In this document: one piece after another, positions 1-7,200 of the stretch
Position numbering within the stretch: the stretch's first letter is position 1
Layout: the number at the start of each line of letters is the position of its first letter
Source: Vicinamibacteria bacterium
GTDB lineage: Bacteria; Acidobacteriota; Vicinamibacteria; Vicinamibacterales; UBA2999
Direction of reading: 5' to 3'
NCBI GenBank assembly: GCA_025924295.1
Contig: JAICEG010000182.1
Span: forward strand, 1-9,485
Length of the DNA stretch: 9,485 nt
Made by a program: the position numbers and the translations under genes
The notes under the pieces: model-generated
Seen by the model: only the letters and a program-made list of their open reading frames with translations
Told to the model about the DNA's origin: nothing
Databases searched by the model: none

Positions 1-112
1 GGTGTTGCCGCAACGAGGCGGCTGCGGGGCGGGGCTGCAGGAGAGGTGCCACGGACGGTGCGCGCGCGTAGCAACGCGCCACCTTCGTCGCTCGCAGTCG
101 AGTCGTGTAGGA

Positions 113-171
113 AGGACGAGTGCAGGTGTAGTCCGCACGAACTGAGCCAGCTACTCGTCCTGTAACACCTG
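113..171 (+). repeat. interleaved inverted repeats, possible RNA pseudoknot
   Basis: AGGACGAGT at 113-121 is perfectly complementary to ACTCGTCCT at 153-161 (9 bp). CAGGTGT at 123-129 is perfectly complementary to ACACCTG at 165-171 (7 bp). The order A-B-A'-B' is that of an H-type pseudoknot if transcribed, or of two overlapping DNA dyads if bound by a protein. The element ends 46 bases before the GTG start of the ODP-like gene. I recognise no named RNA family. Chance pairing in GC-rich DNA is possible. Confidence 0.35.
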
Positions 172-206
172 TCAATCTCGGGACACTTCCTCAGCAGAGA
201 CACATC

Positions 207-212
207 AGGAGG
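207..212 (+). promoter_or_regulatory. ribosome binding site fixing the GTG start at 218
   Basis: A perfect AGGAGG lies 5 bases before GTG at 218-220. No ATG occurs in a better position, so this site decides the non-ATG start of the ODP-like gene. Confidence 0.8.
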
Positions 213-217
213 CGCCC

Positions 218-961
218 GTGGCCCAGATTGATGAAATCGCCCGTGACTTGTACCGGATCTGCCTACACGTTCCGGAGCTCGACATGCAGTTCAATCATTT
301 CCTCGTCAAAGACGAGGAGCCGCTGCTGTTTCACACAGGTACGCGGCACATGTTTCCGGCCCTGTGGGATGCGCTTGGACAACTGATCGACCCGTCTTCG
401 CTCCGCTGGATCAGTTGGAGCCACTTCGAGGTGGACGAATGCGGCGCGCTGAACGAGTGGCTGGCTCGCGCGCCGAACGCACGTCCCGCGTGCGGCCAGG
501 TCGGCGCACTCGTCAACATCACGGACTATTCGATACGACCACCGCTCGCGCTCGCGCCGGGAGACGTGCTTGCGACCGGACGTCACCGGTTCCGGTGGGT
601 GCCCACGCCTCATCTTCCACACGGATGGGACGCGGGGATGCTTTTCGAAGAAGAGGATCGTGTGCTGTTCTGCTCGGACCTGTTCCACCAATTCGGACAG
701 CGAGAGGCAATCACCCGCGCTGACGTCGTCGACCGGTACGGAGAGGCGATCGCGAGGATGCAGGCACATCCGGTCCTGATGGACTACATGCCGTTCACGC
801 CACAGACGCGCCAGCGGCTCGAAACGCTGGTGCGGCTCGAGCCACGACTACTGGCGGCGATGCACGGTTCCGCCTACGAGGGTGACGGCGCCGGAGCGCT
901 CCGTGCAGCGGGCGACGTCATGGAACGGCTGCTCGGATTGGCCCCCGCAGCGGATCGGTAG
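218..961 (+). CDS. stand-alone ODP-type metallo-beta-lactamase-fold protein (di-iron, oxygen-binding domain)
   Basis: The 247-residue protein has the metallo-beta-lactamase fold signature in its flavodiiron/ODP version. His69-x-Glu71-x-Asp73 sits in SHFEVDE, a histidine follows at 132 (or 135), Asp154 is in CSDLF, and His216 is in AMHGS. The Glu in HxExD is what separates di-iron oxygen-binding proteins (FprA, rubredoxin:oxygen oxidoreductase) from zinc hydrolases with HxHxDH. The residue after Asp73 is Glu74, where FprA-type enzymes usually have His. There is no flavodoxin domain, signal peptide or membrane segment, so the protein is probably cytosolic and cannot run the full flavodiiron reaction alone. 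Such single-domain ODPs can bind O2 or NO as sensors; an enzyme role is equally open. The start is GTG with AGGAGG upstream. It precedes the sigma/anti-sigma pair by about 61 bases on the same strand. Confidence 0.82.
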   Translation: MAQIDEIARDLYRICLHVPELDMQFNHFLVKDEEPLLFHTGTRHMFPALWDALGQLIDPSSLRWISWSHFEVDECGALNEWLARAPNARPACGQVGALVNITDYSIRPPLALAPGDVLATGRHRFRWVPTPHLPHGWDAGMLFEEEDRVLFCSDLFHQFGQREAITRADVVDRYGEAIARMQAHPVLMDYMPFTPQTRQRLETLVRLEPRLLAAMHGSAYEGDGAGALRAAGDVMERLLGLAPAADR

Positions 962-1022
962 CGCACGCCTGAACGAACGACTCGAGGGGCATGTGAACAG
1001 CCGGATTCAGGGCGGAGCCGCG

Positions 1023-1646
1023 GTGGCGATTGACGTGTTTTACGCGCGGCAGTACGTTAGCCGCGTGATGCGCTCCTCTCCCCTTGCACTTGCCACGTGT
1101 GCCGACGGTGTTCTCGCTCGCGAGATCGCCGCCGCAGATGCCGGCACGGCGACGGCAGCTGAAACCGAGTTGTACCGGCGGTTCGCACCACGCATCCGGC
1201 TGTATGGCGTCAAGCACCTCACGGATCGAGATGCGGCCGAGGATCTCGCGCAACAGGTCATACTCGTCGTGATCACGCGACTGCGCGCCGGCGAGGTGCG
1301 CGATCCGGATCAGATCGCATCGTTCGTGCTCGGCACCAGCCGGATGATGACGAGCAGCCAGAGACGTGGCGAACGCCGCCGTGCGGCACTGCACGCACGC
1401 TTCGATGAGCGAGATGCGGTGGTCGAGGCGAGCCGCGAGGCAACGCTCGACAGCGATCGCATCGCTCCGTGCCTGGCGGCGATTCGCGAACGCGACAGGA
1501 CGATCCTGCTGCTCACGTTTTATGCCGAGAGGTCGACGAATGAGATCGCCGATGCGCTCGGGACGACGGCGGGCGCCATTCGCGTCTCCCGCCATCGCGC
1601 TCTGGCGTCGATGCGCGACTGCATCGAGGCACGGAGGGTGTCATGA
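1023..1646 (+). CDS. sigma-70 family (ECF-like) RNA polymerase sigma factor
   Basis: The protein is 207 residues from this start. The sigma region 2 is at about residues 46-116 (AETELYRRF, then DAAEDLAQQV, the usual core-binding helix). The sigma region 4 is at about 149-199, with a helix-turn-helix around STNEIADALGTTAGAIRVSR at 171-190 for -35 recognition. Regions 1 and 3 are absent, as in ECF sigmas. The start is uncertain. GTG at 1023 has GGCGGAG at 1011-1017 before it. GTG at 993 has GAGGGG but only 3 bases of spacing, ATG at 1068 has no clear binding site, and GTG at 882 would run 80 bases into the ODP gene. The conserved part begins near LAREIAA, so all options keep the domains. The stop overlaps the next gene's start (ATGA, 1643-1646), which indicates translational coupling to its likely antagonist. 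Probably cytosolic and held inactive by that partner. Confidence 0.85.
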   Translation: MAIDVFYARQYVSRVMRSSPLALATCADGVLAREIAAADAGTATAAETELYRRFAPRIRLYGVKHLTDRDAAEDLAQQVILVVITRLRAGEVRDPDQIASFVLGTSRMMTSSQRRGERRRAALHARFDERDAVVEASREATLDSDRIAPCLAAIRERDRTILLLTFYAERSTNEIADALGTTAGAIRVSRHRALASMRDCIEARRVS

Positions 1647-2227
1647 CCACGCTGCAGACGTCCTGCCTGTCCTTCGGTGAGCTGGCCGATTACTGGGCCT
1701 CTGACACGGCGACCCCCGATATCGAGCGAATCGAGACGCACGTCTTCGAGTGCGAGCGCTGCGCGCGGTTGCTGGAGGAGACCGACCAGCTGCGTTCCGC
1801 CATCGGCGATCTCGTGCGATCGGGTGGCGTTCAGGCCGTCGTGACGGACGCGGTGCTGAATCGGCTGGCGCGCGAGGGCGTTCGCGTGAGGTCGTATTCG
1901 CTCGGCCCGGGTGAATCGCTGCGCTGCGCGGTATGGGCCGATGACGACGTGCTGGTCACGCGGCTACGCGGCGATTTCCGCGGCTTCGCATCCGTTGATG
2001 CGGACATGCGGCTGCCGACCGGTGAGGACTGGCAACGAATCACCGACGTGCCTGTGCGCGAAGGCGCCACCGAGATTCTCCTGGCACTGCCGGCGGCTCT
2101 CGTACGAAGTGCGCCGAACGGTCCGATGCGATTGACGCTTCGCGGTGGTGCCGCCGGCTCGCCGGGCGAACACGTGATTGGCGAGTACGTGTTCCACCAC
2201 GAAGGGGCGCTCGATCGGCAGCAGTAA
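1643..2227 (+). CDS. zinc-finger (zf-HC2/ZAS-type) soluble anti-sigma-like protein
   Basis: The 194-residue protein begins with a zinc-binding anti-sigma motif: His33-x3-Cys37-x2-Cys40 in ETHVFECERC, plus Cys8, which could be the fourth ligand as in redox-sensing RsrA. A helical stretch follows to about residue 75 (LLEETDQLRSAIGDLV), where ZAS proteins clamp their sigma. The remaining 120 residues look beta-rich, end in GEYVFHH, and match no domain I can name. I see no membrane helix, so unlike many anti-sigmas it should be cytosolic and sense an internal signal. Its ATG overlaps the sigma stop by 4 bases, and GGAGGG at 1633-1638 is its ribosome binding site. The overlap is the main contextual support for a sigma/anti-sigma pair. 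Binding and inhibition are inferred, not shown. Confidence 0.75.
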   Translation: MTTLQTSCLSFGELADYWASDTATPDIERIETHVFECERCARLLEETDQLRSAIGDLVRSGGVQAVVTDAVLNRLAREGVRVRSYSLGPGESLRCAVWADDDVLVTRLRGDFRGFASVDADMRLPTGEDWQRITDVPVREGATEILLALPAALVRSAPNGPMRLTLRGGAAGSPGEHVIGEYVFHHEGALDRQQ

Positions 2228-2230
2228 GTG

Positions 2231-2282
2231 TCCGGCTTCCCTGGCCGCCGGAGCCGCGCCAGCGGCGAAGGTGGCAGCCGGA
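2231..2282. terminator. possible bidirectional terminator between convergent genes
   Basis: The 67-base gap between the anti-sigma stop and the NTF2-like stop folds well. TCCGGCT at 2231-2237 pairs with AGCCGGA at 2276-2282, and inside it GCCGC at 2253-2257 pairs with GCGGC at 2262-2266 (or CTGGC 2241-2245 with GCCAG 2258-2262). No T-tract follows on either strand, so it is not a classic intrinsic terminator. Position between convergent genes is the main argument. Confidence 0.35.
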
Positions 2283-2294
2283 CCGTCATCGCAA

Positions 2295-2738
2295 TCAGCT
2301 CGAGTGATCGTGCAGGATCAGCCAGCCTGATGTGGTCTTCTCGTAGGTGAGGCTGAACCAGCCGCTCTTGTCCGCCTCGCCGCCTCCGGTCAGGAGGAAG
2401 TGCCCGGTGACCAGCGCATGCCGGTCGCCCAGCGGTCGCACCTCGATGCGATCGAACGACAGCTGCTGCTTCGGCTTGCCGTCACGCCAGAACGACTTCG
2501 CCAGCGCCGCACCCACGCGATCGCGCCCCTGGATGGGACCGTTTCCTCCCATGAACGTCGCGGAGTCGGCGTAGTCGCGTATGTGGCCGGCGAGATCGGC
2601 AGCGTTCCATGCGTCCGCGCTCGCCTTCAGCGCGGCCGGGATCGCGGTAGTCGCGTCGTTCTGAGCGGCAGCGGGCCCGCATGATGCCGTCATGACGACG
2701 GCCAGCGCGAGAACCATCGCGTGTGTGACCTTGAACAT
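2295..2738 (-). CDS. exported NTF2/SnoaL-like (DUF4440-type) protein
   Basis: The 147-residue protein has an N-terminal signal peptide: a basic start (MFKVTH), a hydrophobic core (AMVLALAVVM) and an AAA-Q cleavage site near residue 25. Cys20 lies in MTASC, but the residue three before it is Thr, so a lipoprotein site is unlikely. The mature part is a single NTF2-like cone domain of about 120 residues: a helix with WNAADLAGHIRDYADSATFMG, G(P)xxGRDRV, a beta sheet, and the C-terminal WLILHDHSS typical of the SgcJ/EcaC and CaMKII-association-like families. These are often small-molecule binding or scaffold domains, and no specific reaction can be assigned. The ATG at 2738 is preceded by GGAG with 8 bases of spacing. 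A longer in-frame reading upstream to 2930 would enter gltD and lacks export features. It lies 73 bases after gltD, beyond a hairpin, so it may be transcribed separately. Confidence 0.8.
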   Translation of the reverse strand: MFKVTHAMVLALAVVMTASCGPAAAQNDATTAIPAALKASADAWNAADLAGHIRDYADSATFMGGNGPIQGRDRVGAALAKSFWRDGKPKQQLSFDRIEVRPLGDRHALVTGHFLLTGGGEADKSGWFSLTYEKTTSGWLILHDHSS

Positions 2739-2756
2739 GTTTCTTGCTCCGCGAGC

Positions 2757-2785
2757 AGTGTAGCGGCGGGCTCCAGGCGGGTCCA
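2757..2785 (-). promoter_or_regulatory. possible promoter of the NTF2-like gene
   Basis: On the minus strand TGGACC (2780-2785; 4 of 6 matches to TTGACA) is followed after 17 bases by TACACT (2757-2762; 4 of 6 matches to TATAAT). Transcription would start about 20 bases before the ATG at 2738. The -35 element overlaps the hairpin at 2776-2801. Matches of this quality are common by chance. Confidence 0.25.
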
Positions 2786-2801
2786 TCAGCCAGGACCCGC
2801 C
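2776..2801. repeat. 26-base REP-like hairpin, copy 1, downstream of gltD
   Basis: GGCGGGTCC at 2776-2784 and GGACCCGCC at 2793-2801 form a perfect 9-bp stem around an 8-base loop, 10 bases past the gltD stop. Copy 2 at 9102-9127, read on the other strand, is the same length and differs only at five central loop bases. This makes it a dispersed palindromic element rather than a chance stem. It could also act as a gltD terminator or mRNA 3' stabiliser, though there is no T-tract. Confidence 0.65.
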
Positions 2802-2811
2802 CCACGCGAGC

Positions 2812-4260
2812 CTACGCGAGCGGCGCGGGAAGCTGCGACTCGCCCATGAGGTAGTGATCGATCGCGCGCGCGGCGCTGCGCCCTTCCGCAATCGCCCACA
2901 CGATAAGCGATTGTCCGCGCTGCATGTCACCAGCCGTGAAGACGCTGGGCACGCTGGTCATCCACCATTCGTCGCGCGCAACGTTCCCACGGTCGGTCAG
3001 CTTCACACCCAGACTCTCGAGAAGCCCGGGACGCTCAGGCCCCACGAACCCCATCGCCAGCAGGACGAGATCTGCGGGGATCTCGAACTCGCTCCCCGGG
3101 ACGGGCACGAACTGGACGCGACCGTCCTTCTTGACCATCTCGACCTTGACCGCGTGAAGCGCGCGCACGTGACCCGTATCGTCACCGGAGAAGCGCTCTG
3201 TCGAGACGGAATAGAGTCGCTCACCGCCTTCTTCGTGCGCCGAGGACACGCGAAAGATCTGCGGCCAGGTCGGCCACGGATTGTCGACGGCACGCGCATC
3301 GGGAGGACGATCCATCAACTCGAGCTGAGTGACCGACCGTGCATCCTGCCGGTGTGCGGTGCCGAGGCAATCGGCGCCCGTGTCACCCCCGCCGATGATG
3401 ATCACGTGCTTGTCCCTGGCGGTGATGAACTCGCGCTCTGGTATCTGGTCTCCCTCGCAGCGTCGATTCTGCAGCGTCAGGTATTCCATCGCGAAGTGAA
3501 TACCTTTGAGCTCACGCCCGGGAACCGGCAGATCGCGCGGCTGACCCGCACCGCCGGCGAGTAGCACCGCGTCGTAGTCGGAGACCAGCCGGGCCGCAGG
3601 GACATCGACGCCGACGTTGACCCCGGTGCGGAACACGACCCCTTCCGCTTCCATCATCGCCAGGCGCCGATCGAGGAAGCGCTTCTCCATCTTGAACTCG
3701 GGGATCCCGTAGCGCAGCAGGCCGCCGATCCGGTCCGACTTCTCGAAGACCGTGACCGAGTGTCCCGCGCAATTCAGCTGGTCTGCCGCAGCCAGGCCGG
3801 CCGGTCCCGAGCCGACGATCGCCACGCGCTTGAAGGTGCTCGTCGCCGGCGTGCGCGCCTTGATCCATCCCTCGTCCCACGCTCGATCGATGATCGACGC
3901 TTCGATCGACTTGATGGTCACGGGATTGTCGTTGATGCCGAGGACGCACGCGCCTTCGCACGGTGCCGGGCACAACTTGCCGGTGAACTCGGGAAAGTTG
4001 TTCGTTGTGTGCAGGCGATCGATCGCCGCCTGCCACCGGTCGCGATAGACGAGGTCGTTCCAGTCCGGGATCAGATTGCCGAGCGGACACCCCTGATGGC
4101 AGAAGGGGATCCCGCAGTCCATGCAGCGCGCGCCCTGCTTCCCGAGCTCCCCCGGCGGGTAGGGCAGGTAGACCTCACGCCAGTCGTGAACGCGCTCGGC
4201 GATCGGACGTGAGGGATGCTTCTTGCGCTGGATCTCAATGAAGCCCGTCGCCTTACCCAT
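2812..4260 (-). CDS. gltD: glutamate synthase (NADPH) small subunit
   Basis: The 482-residue protein is full length for GltD. It takes electrons from NADPH through FAD and Fe-S clusters to the GltB subunit. The N-terminus MGKATGFIE is the family's standard opening, and it sets the start at 4260 rather than at the in-frame GTG at 4278. Cluster-ligand cysteines are at 46, 49, 54 and 58 (RCMDCGIPFCHQGCP) and at 97, 101 and 105 (CPAPCEGAC). The FAD Rossmann motif VAIVGSGPAG is at 147-156, the NADPH motif VIIIGGGDTG is at 286-295, and the C-terminal FAD segment TAGDMQRGQSLIVWAI is at 442-457. Nothing essential is missing. Its ATG overlaps the end of gltB by 8 bases (4253-4260) with only a weak ribosome binding site, so translation probably depends on re-initiation after gltB. 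This fits equal subunit supply. Confidence 0.97.
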   Translation of the reverse strand: MGKATGFIEIQRKKHPSRPIAERVHDWREVYLPYPPGELGKQGARCMDCGIPFCHQGCPLGNLIPDWNDLVYRDRWQAAIDRLHTTNNFPEFTGKLCPAPCEGACVLGINDNPVTIKSIEASIIDRAWDEGWIKARTPATSTFKRVAIVGSGPAGLAAADQLNCAGHSVTVFEKSDRIGGLLRYGIPEFKMEKRFLDRRLAMMEAEGVVFRTGVNVGVDVPAARLVSDYDAVLLAGGAGQPRDLPVPGRELKGIHFAMEYLTLQNRRCEGDQIPEREFITARDKHVIIIGGGDTGADCLGTAHRQDARSVTQLELMDRPPDARAVDNPWPTWPQIFRVSSAHEEGGERLYSVSTERFSGDDTGHVRALHAVKVEMVKKDGRVQFVPVPGSEFEIPADLVLLAMGFVGPERPGLLESLGVKLTDRGNVARDEWWMTSVPSVFTAGDMQRGQSLIVWAIAEGRSAARAIDHYLMGESQLPAPLA

Positions 4261-7200
4261 GGACAGCCGTTCCCGCACCTGACGACGACGTCACGACGCT
4301 CTTGACCACCAGTTGCTCGACGAGCAGTTCCTGCTCCTCGCTTCGACGCTTCGCCTGCTCGGCCAGCGCCCGTTTGTAATCGCGCGGCATCACCTTCACG
4401 AAGTGCCCGCGTATGGCCGCAAACTCCGACAGCAACCGTTCGGCGTGCAGGCTTCCCGTATAGGTGATGTGCTTCATGATGGCGACGCGGAGGAAGCTGA
4501 TGTCGTCCTCCTCGAGCAACTCGAAATCCACCATCTCTTTGTTACAACGACGATTGAAGCGTTCCTCGAGATCCAGGACGTAGGCGATTCCACCGCTCAT
4601 GCCGGCAGCAAAATTACGCCCGGTCCGGCCGAGCACGACCACGCGGCCCCCGGTCATGTACTCGCAGCCATGATCGCCGACGCCTTCGACCACGACCGTC
4701 GCGCCGCTGTTACGGACGCAGAAACGCTCTCCGGCCACGCCGCGGACGTAGCCCTCACCGGCCGTCGCGCCATAGAACGCCACGTTGCCGATGACGATGT
4801 TGTCCTCCGACTTGAACGCCGAGAGCGCCGGTGGATGAACGATCAGCCGTCCACCCGACAGCCCCTTGCCAAACCCGTCATTGGCGTCGCCCACGAGTCG
4901 CATCGTCATACCGGCTGGTACGAACGCACCAAAGCTCTGGCCGGCAGATCCGGTGAACATGATTCGAATCGTGTCAGCGGGCAGACCGGCTGCGCCGTAG
5001 CGCCTGGTGACCTCGGAGCCCAGCATGGTGCCGACCGTACGGTCCGCGTTGCGGATGTATGCCGTCAGGTCGACCGGGGTCCTGTGCTCGAGCGCCGGCA
5101 TGGCCGCCCTGATCAGATCGTTGTCGAGGGTGGCCGCAAGCCCATGGTCCTGCGCACGCACTCGACGCCGCGCCACCGACGCGGGCAGGTTCGGCTGATG
5201 CAGCAGCGGCGTCAGGTCGAGGCCCTTGGCCTTCCAGTGATGGACCGCGCGTTCGACGTCGAGACAGTCGGCGCGGCCGATCATCTCGTCGATCGTTCGG
5301 AACCCGAGTTCCGCCATCAGCTCGCGAACCTCCTCCGCGATGAAGCGGAAGAAGTTCTCGACCATCTCGGGACTGCCGCTGAACTTCTTCCGCAGCTCGG
5401 GATCCTGCGTGGCGATGCCGACCGGGCACGTGTTCAGGTGGCACACGCGCATCATGATGCAGCCCATGACCACGAGTGGCGCGGTGGCAAACCCGAATTC
5501 CTCGGCACCGAGAAGCGCGCCAATCACGACGTCACGGCCGGTCTTCATCTGACCGTCAACCTGCACGACGATCCGGTCGCGCAGCTTGTTGAGCACGAGG
5601 ACCTGCTGCGTTTCCGCCAGCCCGAGTTCCCATGGCAGCCCGGCGTGCTTGAGGCTGGTGAGGGGCGACGCGCCGGTACCGCCATCGTGGCCCGAGATCA
5701 GCACGACGTCGGAGTGCGCCTTCGCCACGCCGGCCGCGACCGTGCCGACGCCACCTTCCGCAACGAGCTTGACCGAGATCCGCGCACGCGGATTCGAGTT
5801 CTTCAGGTCGAAGATCAGCTGCGCCAGGTCCTCGATCGAATAGATGTCGTGATGGGGCGGCGGCGAGATCAGGCCCACACCCGGCGTCGAGTGCCGGACC
5901 TTGGCGATCCACGGATAGACCTTGTGCCCGGGAAGCTGACCGCCCTCACCTGGCTTGGCGCCCTGCGCCATCTTGATCTGCAACTCGTCGGAGTTGACGA
6001 GATATTCACTCGTCACACCGAATCGGCCCGATGCGACCTGCTTGATCGCGCTGCGCTTCGAATCGCCGTTGGCCATCGGCAGGAATCGCTCGGAGTCCTC
6101 GCCGCCTTCGCCCGTGTTGGATCGCCCGCCCAGGCGATTCATCGCGATGGCGAGCGTCTCGTGCGCTTCCTTGCTGATCGACCCGTAGGACATCGCGCCG
6201 GTCGCGAACCGCTTGACGATCTGCTCGACCGACTCGACCTCGCCGATCGTGACGGGCGGGCCTGCCGGCTTGAAACGGAACAGACCACGCAGCGTCGCGC
6301 GCTTTTCGTGCTGTGCGTTCACTGCGCGCGTGTATTCCTTGAAGATCTTGTATTGGCCGCTTCGCGTCGCGTGCTGAAGCTTGAACACCGTGTCGGGGTT
6401 GAACAGGTGGTACTCGCCATCGCGGCGCCACTGGTACTCCCCGCCCGCGTCGAGGTCGGACACACCAGCGGGCCGGCGGCCGTAGGCGCGCTCGTGACGC
6501 AGCCGCACTTCCTCCGCGATGACGTCGATGCCGACGCCGCTCACTCGTGAGGTCGTGTGCGTGAAGTACCTGTCGATGTATTCCTGGCTGAGGCCGATCG
6601 CCTCGAATATCTGCGCACCGCAATAGCTGGCCAGCGTGGAGATGCCCATCTTGGACATCACCTTGAGGATGCCCTTGTTGAGCGACTTGATGTACTTCGC
6701 CACCGCCTCGTCGCGCGACGTCCCGACCAGCATCCCCTGCCGGATCATGTCGTCAATCGTCTCGAACGCCAGGTAGGGGTTGACGACACCCGCGCCGTAG
6801 CCCATGAGCAGCGAGACGTGGTGCACTTCGCGCGCATCACCACACTCGACGACGAGCGCGCAGCGCGTGCGTGTCCCTTCGCGGACGAGATGATGGTGCA
6901 CGCCTGCGGTCGCCATCAGGCTGGGGATCGGCGCCCGGCGCGCTCCGTGGCCGCGATCGGAGAGGATGAGGATGTTGTAGCCCTCGGCGACCGCTTCGCT
7001 CACCTGCTGGCACAACTCGTTCATCGCCTGCTCGAGTCCGGAGCCGCCCTTCTCCGGGTCGAACAGCATCGCGAGCGTCGTCGAGCGGAACGGCGAGTCG
7101 GGCGCGAGATGGCGCAGCTTCGCGACGTGCTCGTTGTGGATGATCGGGTACTTGATGGTGATCTGCTCGCACGACTGCGGCTCGGGGTTCAGCAGGTTCC

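Larger units (their letters stand above)
1..217. other. unassigned stretch upstream of the ODP-like gene
   Basis: I recognise no gene here. One plus-strand frame is open from the left edge to a TAA at 163-165 (54 codons), and all three minus-strand frames are open from about 150 to the left edge. None of the translations resembles a known family. The plus-strand one uses many AGG and TGT codons, unlike the genes nearby, so a real upstream gene tail is possible but unsupported. The part from about 100 to 217 is best read as the leader of the next gene. It contains two interleaved inverted repeats (113-171) and ends in a strong ribosome binding site. Confidence 0.5.

Noticed and set aside
1..165. 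Tail of an upstream plus-strand gene ending at the TAA at 163-165
   Set aside because: The frame is open to the edge, but the 54-residue translation resembles nothing known and uses many codons that are rare in the neighbouring genes. Open frames this short are common in GC-rich DNA.
882..1022. Sigma factor starting at the GTG at 882 inside the ODP gene
   Set aside because: It adds 47 residues without family resemblance and overlaps the upstream gene by 80 bases. Later GTG or ATG codons fit the family length better.
2231..2801. CRISPR array or tandem repeat
   Set aside because: Only isolated palindromes occur; there is no set of regularly spaced direct repeats anywhere in the window.
2739..2930. 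N-terminal extension of the NTF2-like protein to 2930
   Set aside because: It would overlap gltD, run through the hairpin, and bury a clear signal peptide inside the protein. The ATG at 2738 has a suitable ribosome binding site.
4313..6550. Long plus-strand open frame (745 codons) antisense to gltB
   Set aside because: It is codon-aligned with gltB, so its stops correspond only to TCA, TTA and CTA codons in gltB, which this GC-rich gene almost never uses. The translation has no domain and is rich in Arg, His and Asp as expected from a shadow.
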